From Clostridiales bacterium (GTDB lineage: Bacteria; Bacillota; Clostridia; Christensenellales; Aristaeellaceae), in contig SVGJ01000004.1 of assembly GCA_015056415.1 (NCBI GenBank), forward strand, positions 1 through 64,000: 64,000 nt of DNA, written 5' to 3'. The notes beneath the pieces are model-generated. The model was not told the origin of the DNA, made no database searches, and was given only the letters and a program-made list of their open reading frames with translations. Of the stretch, positions 1-11,571 are shown piece after piece (position 1 is the first letter of the stretch; each line of letters opens with the position of its first letter). Made by a program: the position numbers and the translations under genes.

Positions 1-422
1 GCGATGGCGGCGACCACGGGGGTCTCGATGACCTTGGGGGTAACGCTCATCTGCACGGCCTCGAACACGTCGCGGCCGGCCAGGTCGATGGCGCAGGCCT
101 TTTCGAAGGCCATTTCAATATTGGCGCGCTGGGCGGCGATCAGGGCGTTGATCACACGGTCAACGTTACCGCCGGCCAGGAAGTGGGTCTCCAGCTTGCT
201 GATGGTCACATCCAGACCGGCCTTGTTGGCCTTGATCAGGGGATGCACCAGTCGCTGGGGCTGGATACGGCGGATGCGCATACCAACCAGGGTAGGAATG
301 GAAATGTGCACGCCGCTGGCCAGGGCGGAGATCCACAGGCCAATGGGGAAGAAACGAAGGAACACGATCAGCACGATCAGTGCCAATACAACCGCAAAGA
401 TGATCCAGGCAAAGTTTCCCAT
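1..422 (-). CDS. floA: FloA-like SPFH/flotillin-like protein (partial, runs off window start)
   Basis: Minus-strand translation [104 protein letters not shown] matches the FloA family; downstream of nfeD. Confidence 0.88.
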   Translation of the reverse strand, partial: MGNFAWIIFAVVLALIVLIVFLRFFPIGLWISALASGVHISIPTLVGMRIRRIQPQRLVHPLIKANKAGLDVTISKLETHFLAGGNVDRVINALIAAQRANIEMAFEKACAIDLAGRDVFEAVQMSVTPKVIETPVVAAI

Positions 423-462
423 GACTCTATCCTCCTTATAAATGAACCATCACCAGATGGTT

Positions 463-963
463 TTATCCAATGGAACGCACCAGGATACGGCTGCCCTCCA
501 CCCGGTCGATCCGGACCTTGGTGCCGGACTGGATGAACTCGCCATCGCTGACGACATTCAGCTTCACGCCGTCAAACTCGGCCATGCCGGTGGGGCGCAG
601 CACCGTGGTGGTGACGCCTTCCTTACCCAGGAAGACCTGCATATCCTCGCTGGAGCGGTAGCCGGCCTCGTTGTTCTCGGTCTCGTTGAGGATGATCCGG
701 CTCTTGCTCAGCTTTCCGTTGGCCGCCGACCTGAGCGACATCGATATGGCGATGGCGATGACGCACAGAACGATGATCGTCATGCCCAGGGCCGCCACAG
801 AACCATGGTTGATCCAGGTCAGCACCACAGCGATCACCTCCAGGATCACGCCGGTGGCGCCCGGCAGGCCGAAGCCCGGCATGAATGCCTCCAGTACGAT
901 CAGGCCAATGCCCACCACAAAGCAGATCAGGATCGGCAGATTCTCAGCAATAAACTGCAACAT
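463..963 (-). CDS. NfeD family membrane protein
   Basis: N-terminal TM helices followed by C-terminal OB-like domain (LGKEGVTTTVLRPTGMAEFDGVKLNVVSDGEFIQSGTKVRIDRVEGSRILVR); adjacent to floA. Confidence 0.85.
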   Translation of the reverse strand: MLQFIAENLPILICFVVGIGLIVLEAFMPGFGLPGATGVILEVIAVVLTWINHGSVAALGMTIIVLCVIAIAISMSLRSAANGKLSKSRIILNETENNEAGYRSSEDMQVFLGKEGVTTTVLRPTGMAEFDGVKLNVVSDGEFIQSGTKVRIDRVEGSRILVRSIG

Positions 964-1052
964 AGTTGATACCTCCCTTGCTGTTGTGGCCAGTATAGCA
1001 CAGTGCCACCGGCCCGTCTACACATCCTGCGCCAAAGATACGTTTCTTTGCT

Positions 1053-1643
1053 TCAAATGACAGTTTTCAGTCTGAACAGATCCTCCTGATAGGTTTCCGT
1101 CAGGCTGCGGTTATAAATAATGGAGGCCGGATGATACAGCGGAAACACGCTGAACGCCTGCCCATTCACGTCGGCCTGCGTCACCCTGCCATGATATGCA
1201 CCGATCACCGCATTCTTTCCCAGGAGCGCCTTCAGGGCCACATTACCCAGGGTAACGATCATCGCCGGCTGCACCAGCAGGATCTCTTCATATAAGTAGG
1301 GGGTGAACAGCGCCAGCTCCTCGGGATTGGGCGGCCGGTTCGAAACGCTGCCCTTCGGGCTGACCTTGGTGGGGCGTACCTTCACCACGTTGCTGATGTA
1401 GATGTCCGCTCGTTTCAGCCCAACCACTTCAAGGAAGCCATCCAGATTTTTTCCGGCCTTGCCCACAAAGGGACGGCCCTGCAGGGTCTCCTGCTCGCCG
1501 GGCGCCTCGCCGATGAGCATGATGGGCGGATGATCTGCCTGCCCCTCGCCAAAGACCAGCATTTTTTCCTCCGCCGGCCAGAGCGTATCAAAAAACGCAC
1601 GGCAGCGCTTGCGGAATTGCTCCATAACGACCTCCTGAAACAA
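1053..1643 (-). CDS. Uracil-DNA glycosylase superfamily protein lacking the CxxC Fe-S ligand pair
   Basis: GEAPGEQETLQGRPFVGKAGKNLDGFLE, NVVKVRPTK and LYHPASI motifs of family 4/5-like UDGs. Confidence 0.8.
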   Translation of the reverse strand: MFQEVVMEQFRKRCRAFFDTLWPAEEKMLVFGEGQADHPPIMLIGEAPGEQETLQGRPFVGKAGKNLDGFLEVVGLKRADIYISNVVKVRPTKVSPKGSVSNRPPNPEELALFTPYLYEEILLVQPAMIVTLGNVALKALLGKNAVIGAYHGRVTQADVNGQAFSVFPLYHPASIIYNRSLTETYQEDLFRLKTVI

Positions 1644-1651
1644 TGTGGGGA

Positions 1652-2242
1652 TTATTCTGCGCCGCCATAAATATCCTCATACAGCCCCAGCTCCATCAGC
1701 TTGGCCTGCAGGGACTTCATATCCTCCCAGGCTTCGGCCTTCTTGGAGGCATCCCGCAGGAGGGCGGAGGGGTGGTAGGTGGGCATCATCCACACGCCCT
1801 TGCGCTGGAACCAGCGTCCCCTGTCACGGGTGATGCGGATCTCCGGACCCAGGGTATTACGGGCGGCAGTGGAGCCCAGCAGCACGATGACCCTGGGTTT
1901 CACCAGAGCGACCTGCATCCTCAGGTGCAGCTTGCAAGCCTCGGCCTCGCTCTCCTCGGGCACGCGGTTATTGGGTGGGCGGCATTTGACGATATTGCAG
2001 ATGTACACCCTGTCCCTGGGCAGGGAAATGGCGGCCAGCATCCTTGTCAGCAGCTGTCCCGCCGGGCCCACGAAGGCAAGGCCCTCCTCGTCCTCCACCT
2101 GGCCGGGCCCCTCGCCGATGAACATCAGCGGCGCGCACTTGTCGCCCTGGCCCGGCACCTTGTTGCGGATGCCCCGGTGCAGGGGACACAGGCCGCAGGC
2201 CGCCACCTGCCGGTCAAAAAGCTCCCAGCTGATCTCCGCCAT
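1652..2242 (-). CDS. Uracil-DNA glycosylase, family 4-like (Fe-S ligands present)
   Basis: CGLCPLHRG, GEGPGQVEDEEGLAFVGPAGQLLTRML, ICNIVKCRPPNNR, TYHPSALLRD. Confidence 0.88.
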   Translation of the reverse strand: MAEISWELFDRQVAACGLCPLHRGIRNKVPGQGDKCAPLMFIGEGPGQVEDEEGLAFVGPAGQLLTRMLAAISLPRDRVYICNIVKCRPPNNRVPEESEAEACKLHLRMQVALVKPRVIVLLGSTAARNTLGPEIRITRDRGRWFQRKGVWMMPTYHPSALLRDASKKAEAWEDMKSLQAKLMELGLYEDIYGGAE

Positions 2243-2257
2243 AGGCGTGGCCTCCCA

Positions 2258-2599
2258 TCACAGTTTGGTCTGCCAGAGGGTGAAGGACTGGCTGATGTCC
2301 GACTGCACCCAGGTGATCAGATTGATCAGCAGCGCCACCAGCAGCAGGATCACCACCGTGCCGGCCAGCACGCCGATGAAATCCCCCACGCCGGCCAGCA
2401 TCTTCCATTTCATCTGCCGTGCCTCGCGGCGCTCCTCTTCGGTGAGGTACTCCTCATCGTAGACCTCGCCCGTGTAATACTCCTCCTGAGGATCGCCATA
2501 GTTCGCGTCCCCGGCAAAATCATCCTCCACAGGCTGCTGGAACACAGGCTGATAGTCCTCCTCCCGCGCATCCTGGGGATCGTTGTTGAAATACGCCAT
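2258..2599 (-). CDS. Hypothetical acidic N-terminus / C-terminal TM protein
   Basis: 113-aa ORF in operon orientation; hydrophobic segment AGVGDFIGVLAGTVVILLLVALLINLI. Confidence 0.6.
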   Translation of the reverse strand: MAYFNNDPQDAREEDYQPVFQQPVEDDFAGDANYGDPQEEYYTGEVYDEEYLTEEERREARQMKWKMLAGVGDFIGVLAGTVVILLLVALLINLITWVQSDISQSFTLWQTKL

Positions 2600-2651
2600 G
2601 CTGCTTCCTCCTTTTCACAGCATATAACGGCCGAAGCGGCCCAAACCCTGC

Positions 2652-3176
2652 TTACACGTAGTCCAGCCAGGGCGCGTCGGTCTCGTCGCGGCCGGTGAGG
2701 CTGCCGTGGTCGCTGAGCTGGGGAAAGTCCAGCTGGCGCAGCGCCTCGTAGAGCACGATGGCCACGGAATTGGACAGGTTCAGGCTGCGCGCCTCCTCCC
2801 GCATGGGGATGCGTACGCAGCGGTCATAGACCTTTTCCAGCAGGTTTTCCGGCAAGCCCCGGGTCTCGCAGCCGAAGACGAGGAAATCCCCGTCCTGATA
2901 CGCCGCCTGATGATAGCCCCTGGGCGCCTTGGTGGAGGCAAAGTGCATCCGCGCCCCGGGATGCGCCCGCAGGAAGGCTTCCATGTCCGGGTAGGTACGG
3001 TAGTTCATCAGGCGCCAGTAATCCAGCCCGGCGCGCTTGAGATATTTATCGGAAAGTGAAAACCCCAGCGGCTCGATCAGGTGCAGCATGGCGCCCGTAG
3101 CAGCGCAGGTCCTGGCGATGTTCCCGGTATTCTGCGGGATCTCCGGGTTCACCAGCACAATGTTCAGCACTGTCAT
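2652..3176 (-). CDS. trmL: tRNA (cytidine(34)-2'-O)-methyltransferase (SPOUT)
   Basis: MTVLNIVLVNPEIPQNTGNIARTCAATGAMLHLIEPLGFSL...FGCETRGLPENLL...IPMREEARSLNLSNSVAIVLYEALRQ. Confidence 0.93.
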   Translation of the reverse strand: MTVLNIVLVNPEIPQNTGNIARTCAATGAMLHLIEPLGFSLSDKYLKRAGLDYWRLMNYRTYPDMEAFLRAHPGARMHFASTKAPRGYHQAAYQDGDFLVFGCETRGLPENLLEKVYDRCVRIPMREEARSLNLSNSVAIVLYEALRQLDFPQLSDHGSLTGRDETDAPWLDYV

Positions 3177-3325
3177 CATCTCCCATATTATTGTAGCATT
3201 CTCAAAAACGATTGACAAGGCTTCCGGGCGCAGGAGTACATTGAAAGAACCAACTTTGCGCTTTCCGGCACGTCACGCCGCATATCCATTCATAAAAAAT
3301 TCATGATCCTTTCCGTGGAAAACCC

Positions 3326-3354
3326 TTGACAAAACATCCCGGTGGTGCTATCTT
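3326..3354 (+). promoter_or_regulatory. Predicted sigma-A promoter of hrcA operon (TTGACA-17-TATCTT)
   Basis: ttgaca 3326-3331, 17-nt spacer, tatctt 3349-3354, just upstream of CIRCE. Confidence 0.75.
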
Positions 3355-3364
3355 ATCATCGTAG

Positions 3365-3391
3365 TTAGCACTCGACCGAGGTGAGTGCTAA
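3365..3391 (+). promoter_or_regulatory. CIRCE operator (HrcA binding site)
   Basis: TTAGCACTC-N9-GAGTGCTAA, perfect consensus inverted repeat. Confidence 0.97.
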
Positions 3392-3434
3392 CAGCGAACA
3401 GCCACCGACCGAACCACCGAAGGGAGTGAAGTGC

Positions 3435-4454
3435 ATGGGCATGGACGAAAGAAAATTCCGCATCCTGCAGGCCATCATCGATGACTACATCCTGACTGCT
3501 GTGCCTGTGGGCTCCCGGACGATCTCCAAGAAATATGACATGGGCCTGTCTTCCGCCACCATCCGCAACGAGATGAGCGACCTGGAGGAGCTGGGCTATC
3601 TGGATCAGCCCCACGTATCAGCGGGGCGCATCCCCTCCGCCAAGGCCTACCGGCTGTATGTGGATCAGCTGCTGCATCAGGGGCTGCTCCATTCCGACAG
3701 CGAAAGCGCCATCCGCGCCCACTTTCTGGGCCGTATGCGCCAGATGGAGGACGTGATCGACCACGCCGCCCAGGTGCTTTCCAGCCTGACCAACTACACC
3801 GCCGTGGTGCTCCCCCCCTCCGGCCCGCAGCCCCGCATCCGTACGCTGCAGCTGGTTCCGGTGAGTTCCACCGCCGCGCTGGTGGTCATCGTGACAGATA
3901 GCGGCATCGTGCGGGACACGGTGATCCGCGTTTCCGACCAGCTGGACAGCGACGCGCTCTACGCCATCTCCAAGACGCTCACCAAGGAGCTCTCCGGCCG
4001 CACCCTCACGGAGGCGGTGGAGCTGCTGCCCTTCATCACCGGCCGTATGCAGGAGAACGAAAAGCTCATGCAGGGGCTGAACAGCTTCTTCCAGGAGAAC
4101 GCCGGCAGCGGTCACAGCCACGTGGCCATCGGCGGGCGCAGCAACATCCTCAACTACCCCGAGTACAGCGATACGGAAAAGGCACGCTCCTTCCTCTCCC
4201 TGATGGAGACGCGGGATAAGCTGGCCTCCATCATCGCCCAGCAGGGCGAAATGGCCTTCACCGTCCGCATCGGTCCGGAGACCGGCGTGCCGGAAATGGC
4301 GGATTGCTCCATCGTCACCGCCACCTACTCCACCGGCAACGGCCAGCAGGGCACCATCGGCGTGATCGGCCCCACCCGTATGCAGTACGACAGGGTGCTC
4401 TCCATCCTTGGTACCATGGGACATCAGCTGTCCGAGTTGTTCAGCGACGACTGA
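3435..4454 (+). CDS. hrcA: Heat-inducible transcriptional repressor HrcA
   Basis: MDERKFRILQAIIDDYILTAVPVGSRTISKKYDMGLSSATIRNEMSDLEELGYLDQPHVSAGRIPS; CIRCE upstream. Confidence 0.97.
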   Translation: MGMDERKFRILQAIIDDYILTAVPVGSRTISKKYDMGLSSATIRNEMSDLEELGYLDQPHVSAGRIPSAKAYRLYVDQLLHQGLLHSDSESAIRAHFLGRMRQMEDVIDHAAQVLSSLTNYTAVVLPPSGPQPRIRTLQLVPVSSTAALVVIVTDSGIVRDTVIRVSDQLDSDALYAISKTLTKELSGRTLTEAVELLPFITGRMQENEKLMQGLNSFFQENAGSGHSHVAIGGRSNILNYPEYSDTEKARSFLSLMETRDKLASIIAQQGEMAFTVRIGPETGVPEMADCSIVTATYSTGNGQQGTIGVIGPTRMQYDRVLSILGTMGHQLSELFSDD

Positions 4455-4488
4455 TCCATCAATACAGAAAGGCAGAGACTGAAGCCGA

Positions 4489-5043
4489 ATGAGCAGAAAA
4501 GAACGTAATGCCCAGCAGGAGGAAGTCCTCCAGGAAGAGATCCTCGAGGAGACCCCCGCAGAGGAAACCCCCGCCATCGACGCCGCCCAGCTCCAGCAGG
4601 ACCTGGAAAAGGCCAGCGCCCAGGCGGAAGAATACCTGAACCTGGCCCAGCGCGTGCAGGCGGATTTCGATAATTTCCGCCGCCGTAACGAGTCCGTCCG
4701 CGCCGATTCCTACGCCGAGGGCCAGCGGGCCGTGGCCGCCGCCATGCTTCCCGTGCTGGATAACCTGGAGCGCGCCCTGGACGCCGCCGCCAACAGCTCC
4801 GACGAGGCGCTGAAAAGCGGCGTGGAGCTGACCCTGAAGCAGATGCGCGACGCCTATGCCAAGTACGACGTGACCCCCATCGACCGCCTGGGCGAGAAGT
4901 TCGATCCCAACCTGGAAAACGCCATCATGCAGGGCAGCCCTGATGAGGGCGAGCCCGGCACCGTATGCATGGTGCTGCAGAAGGGCTACAGGATGGGCGA
5001 CCACGTGCTGCGCTTCGCCATGGTGAAGGTCGTGGCCGACTAA
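4489..5043 (+). CDS. grpE: Nucleotide exchange factor GrpE
   Basis: RVQADFDNFRRRNE...LPVLDNLERAL...AIMQGSPDEGEPGTVCMVLQKGYRMGDHVLRFAMVKV. Confidence 0.95.
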   Translation: MSRKERNAQQEEVLQEEILEETPAEETPAIDAAQLQQDLEKASAQAEEYLNLAQRVQADFDNFRRRNESVRADSYAEGQRAVAAAMLPVLDNLERALDAAANSSDEALKSGVELTLKQMRDAYAKYDVTPIDRLGEKFDPNLENAIMQGSPDEGEPGTVCMVLQKGYRMGDHVLRFAMVKVVAD

Positions 5044-5212
5044 GCAGGCTGTGCCTGCACCCATTTCCGACCAACGCAACGATCAGCCATGCAGGCACAC
5101 ACCATCGGAACGAGTGTACAACAAACAGACAGAACAGAGCAAAGCCTCTTTCTGACATAGATCCAACCAAGCCAACAACCGACCAACCGGAAATATAGGA
5201 GGAAAACGAATT

Positions 5213-7018
<1,806 letters not shown>

Positions 7019-7031
7019 GATCAACGCAAAT

Positions 7032-7067
7032 ATCCCCCGGGAAGCGGTCTCCCTGCTCCCGGGGGAT
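7032..7067 (+). other. Strong stem-loop between dnaK and dnaJ (processing/attenuation hairpin)
   Basis: atcccccggga (7032-7042) / tcccgggggat (7057-7067), 11-bp perfect arms; no clear U-tract. Confidence 0.75.
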
Positions 7068-7083
7068 TTCGAGGTGAATCTCA

Positions 7084-8211
7084 TTGGCAAACAAACGTGA
7101 TTACTACGAGGTGCTGGGCGTTGACAAAAACGCCACCGAGGATGATATCAAGCGCGCCTACCGCCGCAAGGCCAAGGAGTGCCATCCCGACCTACACCCC
7201 GACGATAAAGAGGCCGAAGCCCGCTTCAAGGAGCTGAACGAGGCCAACGAGGTCCTTTCCGACGCCAACAAGCGCGCCCGGTACGACCAGTTCGGCTTTG
7301 AGGATCCCATGGCCGGCATGGGCGGCGGAGGCAATCCCTTCGGCGGGTTTGACTTTGGCAGCATGGGCGGCATGGGCGATATTTTCGACCAGCTGTTCGG
7401 CGGCGGCATGGGCGGTGGCGCACGCCGTCAGGGCCCCCAGCAGGGCAACGACCTGCGCTATGAGCTCAAGATCACCTTCGAGGAGGCCGCTCACGGCTGC
7501 GAAAAGTCCTTCGAGTTCTACCGCAACGAGAACTGCACCACCTGCAACGGCTCCGGCGCCAAGCCCGGCACCTCCCCCGTCACCTGCCAGACCTGTAAGG
7601 GCGCGGGCCAGATCCGCACCAGCGGCGGCTGGATGACCACCGTGCGCACCTGCCCCACCTGCGGAGGCTCCGGCAAGGTGATCCAGGAAAAGTGTACCTC
7701 CTGCAGCGGCTCCGGCCGTACCCGCGTGAAGCGTACCGCCAACATCAAGGTGCCCGCCGGTATCGACAACGGCCAGACCATCATCATGAACGGCCAGGGC
7801 GAGCCCGGATTGCGCGGTGGCCCCAACGGCGACCTGTACATCAGCGTGACCGTCAGGCCCCACAAGCTCTTCAGGCGCGAGGGCTTCAACCTGCGGCTGG
7901 ATCTGCCCATCTCCTTCACCCAGGCGGCTCTGGGCGGCGATGTGGAGATCCCCACCCTCACCGGCCCGGTCAAATACCGCATCCCCGAGGGCACACAGAA
8001 CGATACCGAGTTCCGCCTCAAGGGCTACGGCATCCAGCACCTGCGCGGCGCCCAGAAGGGCGACCTGCTCGTGCGTGTGCGGGTGGAGATCCCCAAGAAG
8101 CTCACCGATAAGCAGCGCGACCTGCTCCGCCAGTTCGAGGATACCGTCACCGGCAAGGAGTATGAGCAGCGCAAGGGCTTCTTTGATAAAGTCAAGGAGC
8201 TGTTCAACTGA
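7084..8211 (+). CDS. dnaJ: Molecular chaperone DnaJ (TTG start)
   Basis: J domain with HPD, G/F-rich region, four CxxCxGxG-type zinc repeats. Confidence 0.98.
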   Translation: MANKRDYYEVLGVDKNATEDDIKRAYRRKAKECHPDLHPDDKEAEARFKELNEANEVLSDANKRARYDQFGFEDPMAGMGGGGNPFGGFDFGSMGGMGDIFDQLFGGGMGGGARRQGPQQGNDLRYELKITFEEAAHGCEKSFEFYRNENCTTCNGSGAKPGTSPVTCQTCKGAGQIRTSGGWMTTVRTCPTCGGSGKVIQEKCTSCSGSGRTRVKRTANIKVPAGIDNGQTIIMNGQGEPGLRGGPNGDLYISVTVRPHKLFRREGFNLRLDLPISFTQAALGGDVEIPTLTGPVKYRIPEGTQNDTEFRLKGYGIQHLRGAQKGDLLVRVRVEIPKKLTDKQRDLLRQFEDTVTGKEYEQRKGFFDKVKELFN

Positions 8212-8243
8212 CCACAGGCCAGCGCAGCCATCACCAGCAACTC

Positions 8244-8286
8244 AACCGGACAGCGCGGATAACTCCGCCGGCTGTCCGGTTTTTTG
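8244..8286 (+). terminator. Rho-independent terminator of hrcA-dnaJ operon
   Basis: aaccggacagc...gctgtccggtttttt. Confidence 0.88.
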
Positions 8287-8496
8287 TCTTTTTACAAAAA
8301 AGTGCAAATTCTTTCCTTTTCTGCCAAAAAATATAGACAAATAAAGTCTTGTGTGCTATAATGCTCCATGTGCATATTGTGACGTTTTGGGCGCAGTTCC
8401 CACAAGAACCATAGTTTTTTTGCGTTCCATCATGGGGTTCGTCTGTTTTTGTCATGGATAAGCACAACAAGGTTTGGAGAAAGGAGGACTTACATA

Positions 8497-8757
8497 ATGG
8501 GTATTGCTTCTCTGATTCTGGCTATCCTGGCCCTGGTGATGCTGATCTGGGGTGGCGTGGTGGTTAAGGCCTTTGGTCTTCTCGCTGCGATTATCGGCCT
8601 GATCCTGGGCGCTGTGGGCCGTAAGAATCCCGACAAGCGTGGCGTTTCCACCGCTGGTATGGTGATTTGCATCGTCATCCTCGCCATCGCTCTCATCGCT
8701 GTCATCGCCGTCGTGGCTTGCGGTGCCAGCCTGCTGAGTTCCGGCTACTACTACTAA
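8497..8757 (+). CDS. Small membrane protein (DUF4190-like)
   Basis: MGIASLILAILALVMLIWGG...GAVGRKNPDKRGVSTAGMVICIVILAI; RBS aaaggagg; promoter TAGACA-17-TATAAT upstream. Confidence 0.7.
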   Translation: MGIASLILAILALVMLIWGGVVVKAFGLLAAIIGLILGAVGRKNPDKRGVSTAGMVICIVILAIALIAVIAVVACGASLLSSGYYY

Positions 8758-8841
8758 TCGTACCCCATCACCTACTGTCGCTTGCCCGCATGGCATCCGG
8801 CAGTAGGTTTTTTGTACTTTCGAGCAAAGGAGACTGATCCC

Positions 8842-9606
8842 GTGTTGCCTTACATCACCCTGTTGAACCGGAAGTTCCCCATGTACGCGATCTGCATGGT
8901 GATCGGCATCCTGCTCTCTTCATATATCGCGTGCAGACGCGCGAAAAAATCCGGCAAGGATGAGAACTCGCTCATCGTTATCGTGACCTGCGCCGTCGTT
9001 CTTGGCTTGATCGGCGCAAAGCTGCTGTATATGTTCGTTACGCACGGCTTTGTCCACTCGCTCCGGCAGCTGGCAGCAGGCAACCTTTCACTCCTTGCGG
9101 AGAACGGTCTGGTCTTCTACGGCGGGCTGATCGGCGGCATTGCGGGCGCGTTTCTGGGCGCATGGATCGCCCGGGAGAAGATCTCCAGCTACTTCGACGC
9201 GGCCGTCCCCTGCATCGCGCTGGGGCACGCCTTCGGCAGGCTGGGCTGCTTTTTCGCCGGCTGCTGCTACGGCATGCCCTGCGAGGGACCGCTTTGCGTC
9301 AGTTTCCCCGCCGCGGGCATACCCTATGCTACCTTCCCCGTCCAATTGCTGGAGATGGCCATTAACCTGGGCATCTTTGCCTTCCTGAGTCACTACACCG
9401 GCAAAGCGAACAGGCGCTATAACACGCTTGCGCTTTACCTGGTGATCTATGCCGTTGTTCGTTTCATCCTGGAGTTCTTCCGCGGCGACCTGATCCGCGG
9501 CTTCTCCGGCGGCCTGTCTACGTCGCAATGGATCAGTATCGGGCTGTTTGTCATCAGCGGCGGACTCCTGCTGCTTTGCACATCGAAGGGAAAGGAACGA
9601 ACCTAA
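8842..9606 (+). CDS. Prolipoprotein diacylglyceryl transferase family protein (Lgt-like variant), GTG start
   Basis: GLVFYGGLIGGIAGAFLGAW, GHAFGRLGCFFAGCCYG, YAVVRFILEFFRGD motifs. Confidence 0.8.
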   Translation: MLPYITLLNRKFPMYAICMVIGILLSSYIACRRAKKSGKDENSLIVIVTCAVVLGLIGAKLLYMFVTHGFVHSLRQLAAGNLSLLAENGLVFYGGLIGGIAGAFLGAWIAREKISSYFDAAVPCIALGHAFGRLGCFFAGCCYGMPCEGPLCVSFPAAGIPYATFPVQLLEMAINLGIFAFLSHYTGKANRRYNTLALYLVIYAVVRFILEFFRGDLIRGFSGGLSTSQWISIGLFVISGGLLLLCTSKGKERT

Positions 9607-9742
9607 TCTCTGCTGTTTCCGCAAGCCCTCCACCCAAGGAATACGGAATGTTTATCTGCCGCGGGTCTTGACTTTCCCTTCATAAGGTGTATAATTATAC
9701 TCGGTTTGCGCATAATATACGCCATATGTATGGAGGTCAAGT

Positions 9743-11119
9743 ATGAAAAAAATTCTGACGATCATTCTCGCGCTGGCTCTGGCCTGCGTGATCCCCCTGA
9801 CCGCCCTGGGCGCGACGGTGGTCAGCACCGCCGAGCTTCCCGCTGATCTACAGTTCTCCAACCTGCTCAATTCCGGCAAGATCGTAGCCTATGGCCGCGG
9901 CGAGGACAACTATCTTCAGTACTGGCTTACCAATATCTCCGGCGAGGAGCTCACGCCTCACTACTACGATATCGATACCGACAGCACCCCTGGTCTTTCC
10001 ACGTTCGTCGACGGTCTCACCCATAACGACGCCGGCGTGATGAACAGCAGCACCGGCGAGATCATCGTGCCCGCGGAGTACGGTGATATCGACATTGTGT
10101 CCGACAAGTGGTTCGTGGGCGTTCATCTGGTGCTCTCCGATGATCCCGAGGCACCCTACCGCAACCTGTTCAGTGATGATCGCTTCGACATTCTGGATTT
10201 TGACGTGTACTATGGCTCCCAGAAGGTGGCTACGCTGGCCAAGGAAGAATTCGGCTACTTCACCGCTTACGGCAATTATCTGATGCTCCGCAACGAAAAC
10301 AATTACATCTGGCTGGATGCCGCCGGTGAAAAGCTCACCTATGAGCGCAGCGGCTCCTATGGCTCCGAATACAGCGAGGACTATAAGACCAAAACGGTCA
10401 CCCATAACGGCTCCGGCCAGGTAGCCTTCGTTCCCGGCTGCACGCTTACCTCCGCTGACGTTGACCGGGCTTTCTGGATGGCGGAGGCCGGCATCGTTGA
10501 CCTGCAGGGCAATGTGATCCTCGCTCAGGATGCCTTCCCCCACGAGGATCTGCGCCTGTACGACTCCTTCGGCGATTATCTGGGCATCTCCGTTTACGAC
10601 GATGAACTGTCCGACACCCTCTACGGCGTGATGGACAAGACCGGCAAGATCCTTGTGCCCTGCGAGCTGACCGATGTTCCTTACCTCTCCCCCGAGAATC
10701 CCTGGTTTGAGAACGGCATCCTTTACGCCCTCTCGACGGACAATCATCTGAACTTCTACGATACCACCGGCGCCCTGATCAACGCCATTGATCTGACCCC
10801 CTATGGCGAGGATCCCGACTACGAGACGAACGGTGAGATCACCCTGATCGAGTACGGTGAGGATCAGATCGCCCTGATCTCCACCGCCAAGGGCGTGATC
10901 GACGTTTCCGCCTATGAAGAGCTTGAGTTTTATGACTGTGGCCTGGTGGCCGTCAAGCAGAATGATCTGTGGGGCGTGATGGATCAAAACGGCGATGTGA
11001 TCATCCCCTGCATCCATAAAGGCTATCCCAGCATCACCAAGGACGGCACGGCGGCAGAGGGCTACTATTATAACGAGGATTCCGACCGGGTCAGCCTGAT
11101 CTACACCATCGAGCCCTGA
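9743..11119 (+). CDS. Secreted WG-repeat-like protein
   Basis: Signal peptide MKKILTIILALALACVIPLTALGA; WG-type units such as YGVMDKTGKILVPCELTDV and LWGVMDQNGDVIIPCIHKGYPSI. Confidence 0.72.
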   Translation: MKKILTIILALALACVIPLTALGATVVSTAELPADLQFSNLLNSGKIVAYGRGEDNYLQYWLTNISGEELTPHYYDIDTDSTPGLSTFVDGLTHNDAGVMNSSTGEIIVPAEYGDIDIVSDKWFVGVHLVLSDDPEAPYRNLFSDDRFDILDFDVYYGSQKVATLAKEEFGYFTAYGNYLMLRNENNYIWLDAAGEKLTYERSGSYGSEYSEDYKTKTVTHNGSGQVAFVPGCTLTSADVDRAFWMAEAGIVDLQGNVILAQDAFPHEDLRLYDSFGDYLGISVYDDELSDTLYGVMDKTGKILVPCELTDVPYLSPENPWFENGILYALSTDNHLNFYDTTGALINAIDLTPYGEDPDYETNGEITLIEYGEDQIALISTAKGVIDVSAYEELEFYDCGLVAVKQNDLWGVMDQNGDVIIPCIHKGYPSITKDGTAAEGYYYNEDSDRVSLIYTIEP

Positions 11120-11121
11120 TG

Positions 11122-11157
11122 AAAAAACCTTCCTGCTTCACAGCAGGAAGGTTTTTC
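11122..11157. terminator. Bidirectional terminator between convergent genes
   Basis: aaaaaccttcctgcttcacagcaggaaggttttt. Confidence 0.85.
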
Positions 11158-11178
11158 TATGCCCTTCAGCGCCCGTTA

Positions 11179-11553
11179 TCAGGCTTCGGGATGCTTGGCC
11201 TTGTAGTCCTCAATGGCGGCGTGGATGGCCTGCTCAGCCAGCAGGGAGCAGTGCATCTTCACCGGGGGCAGGCCGTCCAGTGCCTCGGCCACAGCCTTGT
11301 TGGTCAGCTGCAGGGCCTCTTCGATGGTCTTGCCCTTGACCATTTCCGTGGCCATGGAGCTGGTGGCGATGGCCGCGCCGCAGCCGAAGGTCTTGAACTT
11401 CACGTCCACGATGACGCCGTTTTCCACCTGGATGTCCATCTTCATGATGTCGCCGCACTTGGCGTTGCCCACAGTGCCGGTGCCGCTGGCGTTCTCGATC
11501 TCGCCCACGTTGCGGGGGTTGGAGAAATGATCCATGACTTTCTCGCTATACAT
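11179..11553 (-). CDS. nifU: Fe-S cluster assembly scaffold NifU/IscU
   Basis: MYSEKVMDHFSNPRNVGEIENASGTGTVGNAKCGDIMKMDIQV...FKTFGCGAAIATSSMATEMVKGK. Confidence 0.96.
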   Translation of the reverse strand: MYSEKVMDHFSNPRNVGEIENASGTGTVGNAKCGDIMKMDIQVENGVIVDVKFKTFGCGAAIATSSMATEMVKGKTIEEALQLTNKAVAEALDGLPPVKMHCSLLAEQAIHAAIEDYKAKHPEA

Positions 11554-11571
11554 ATTGGCGATCCTCCTTGA

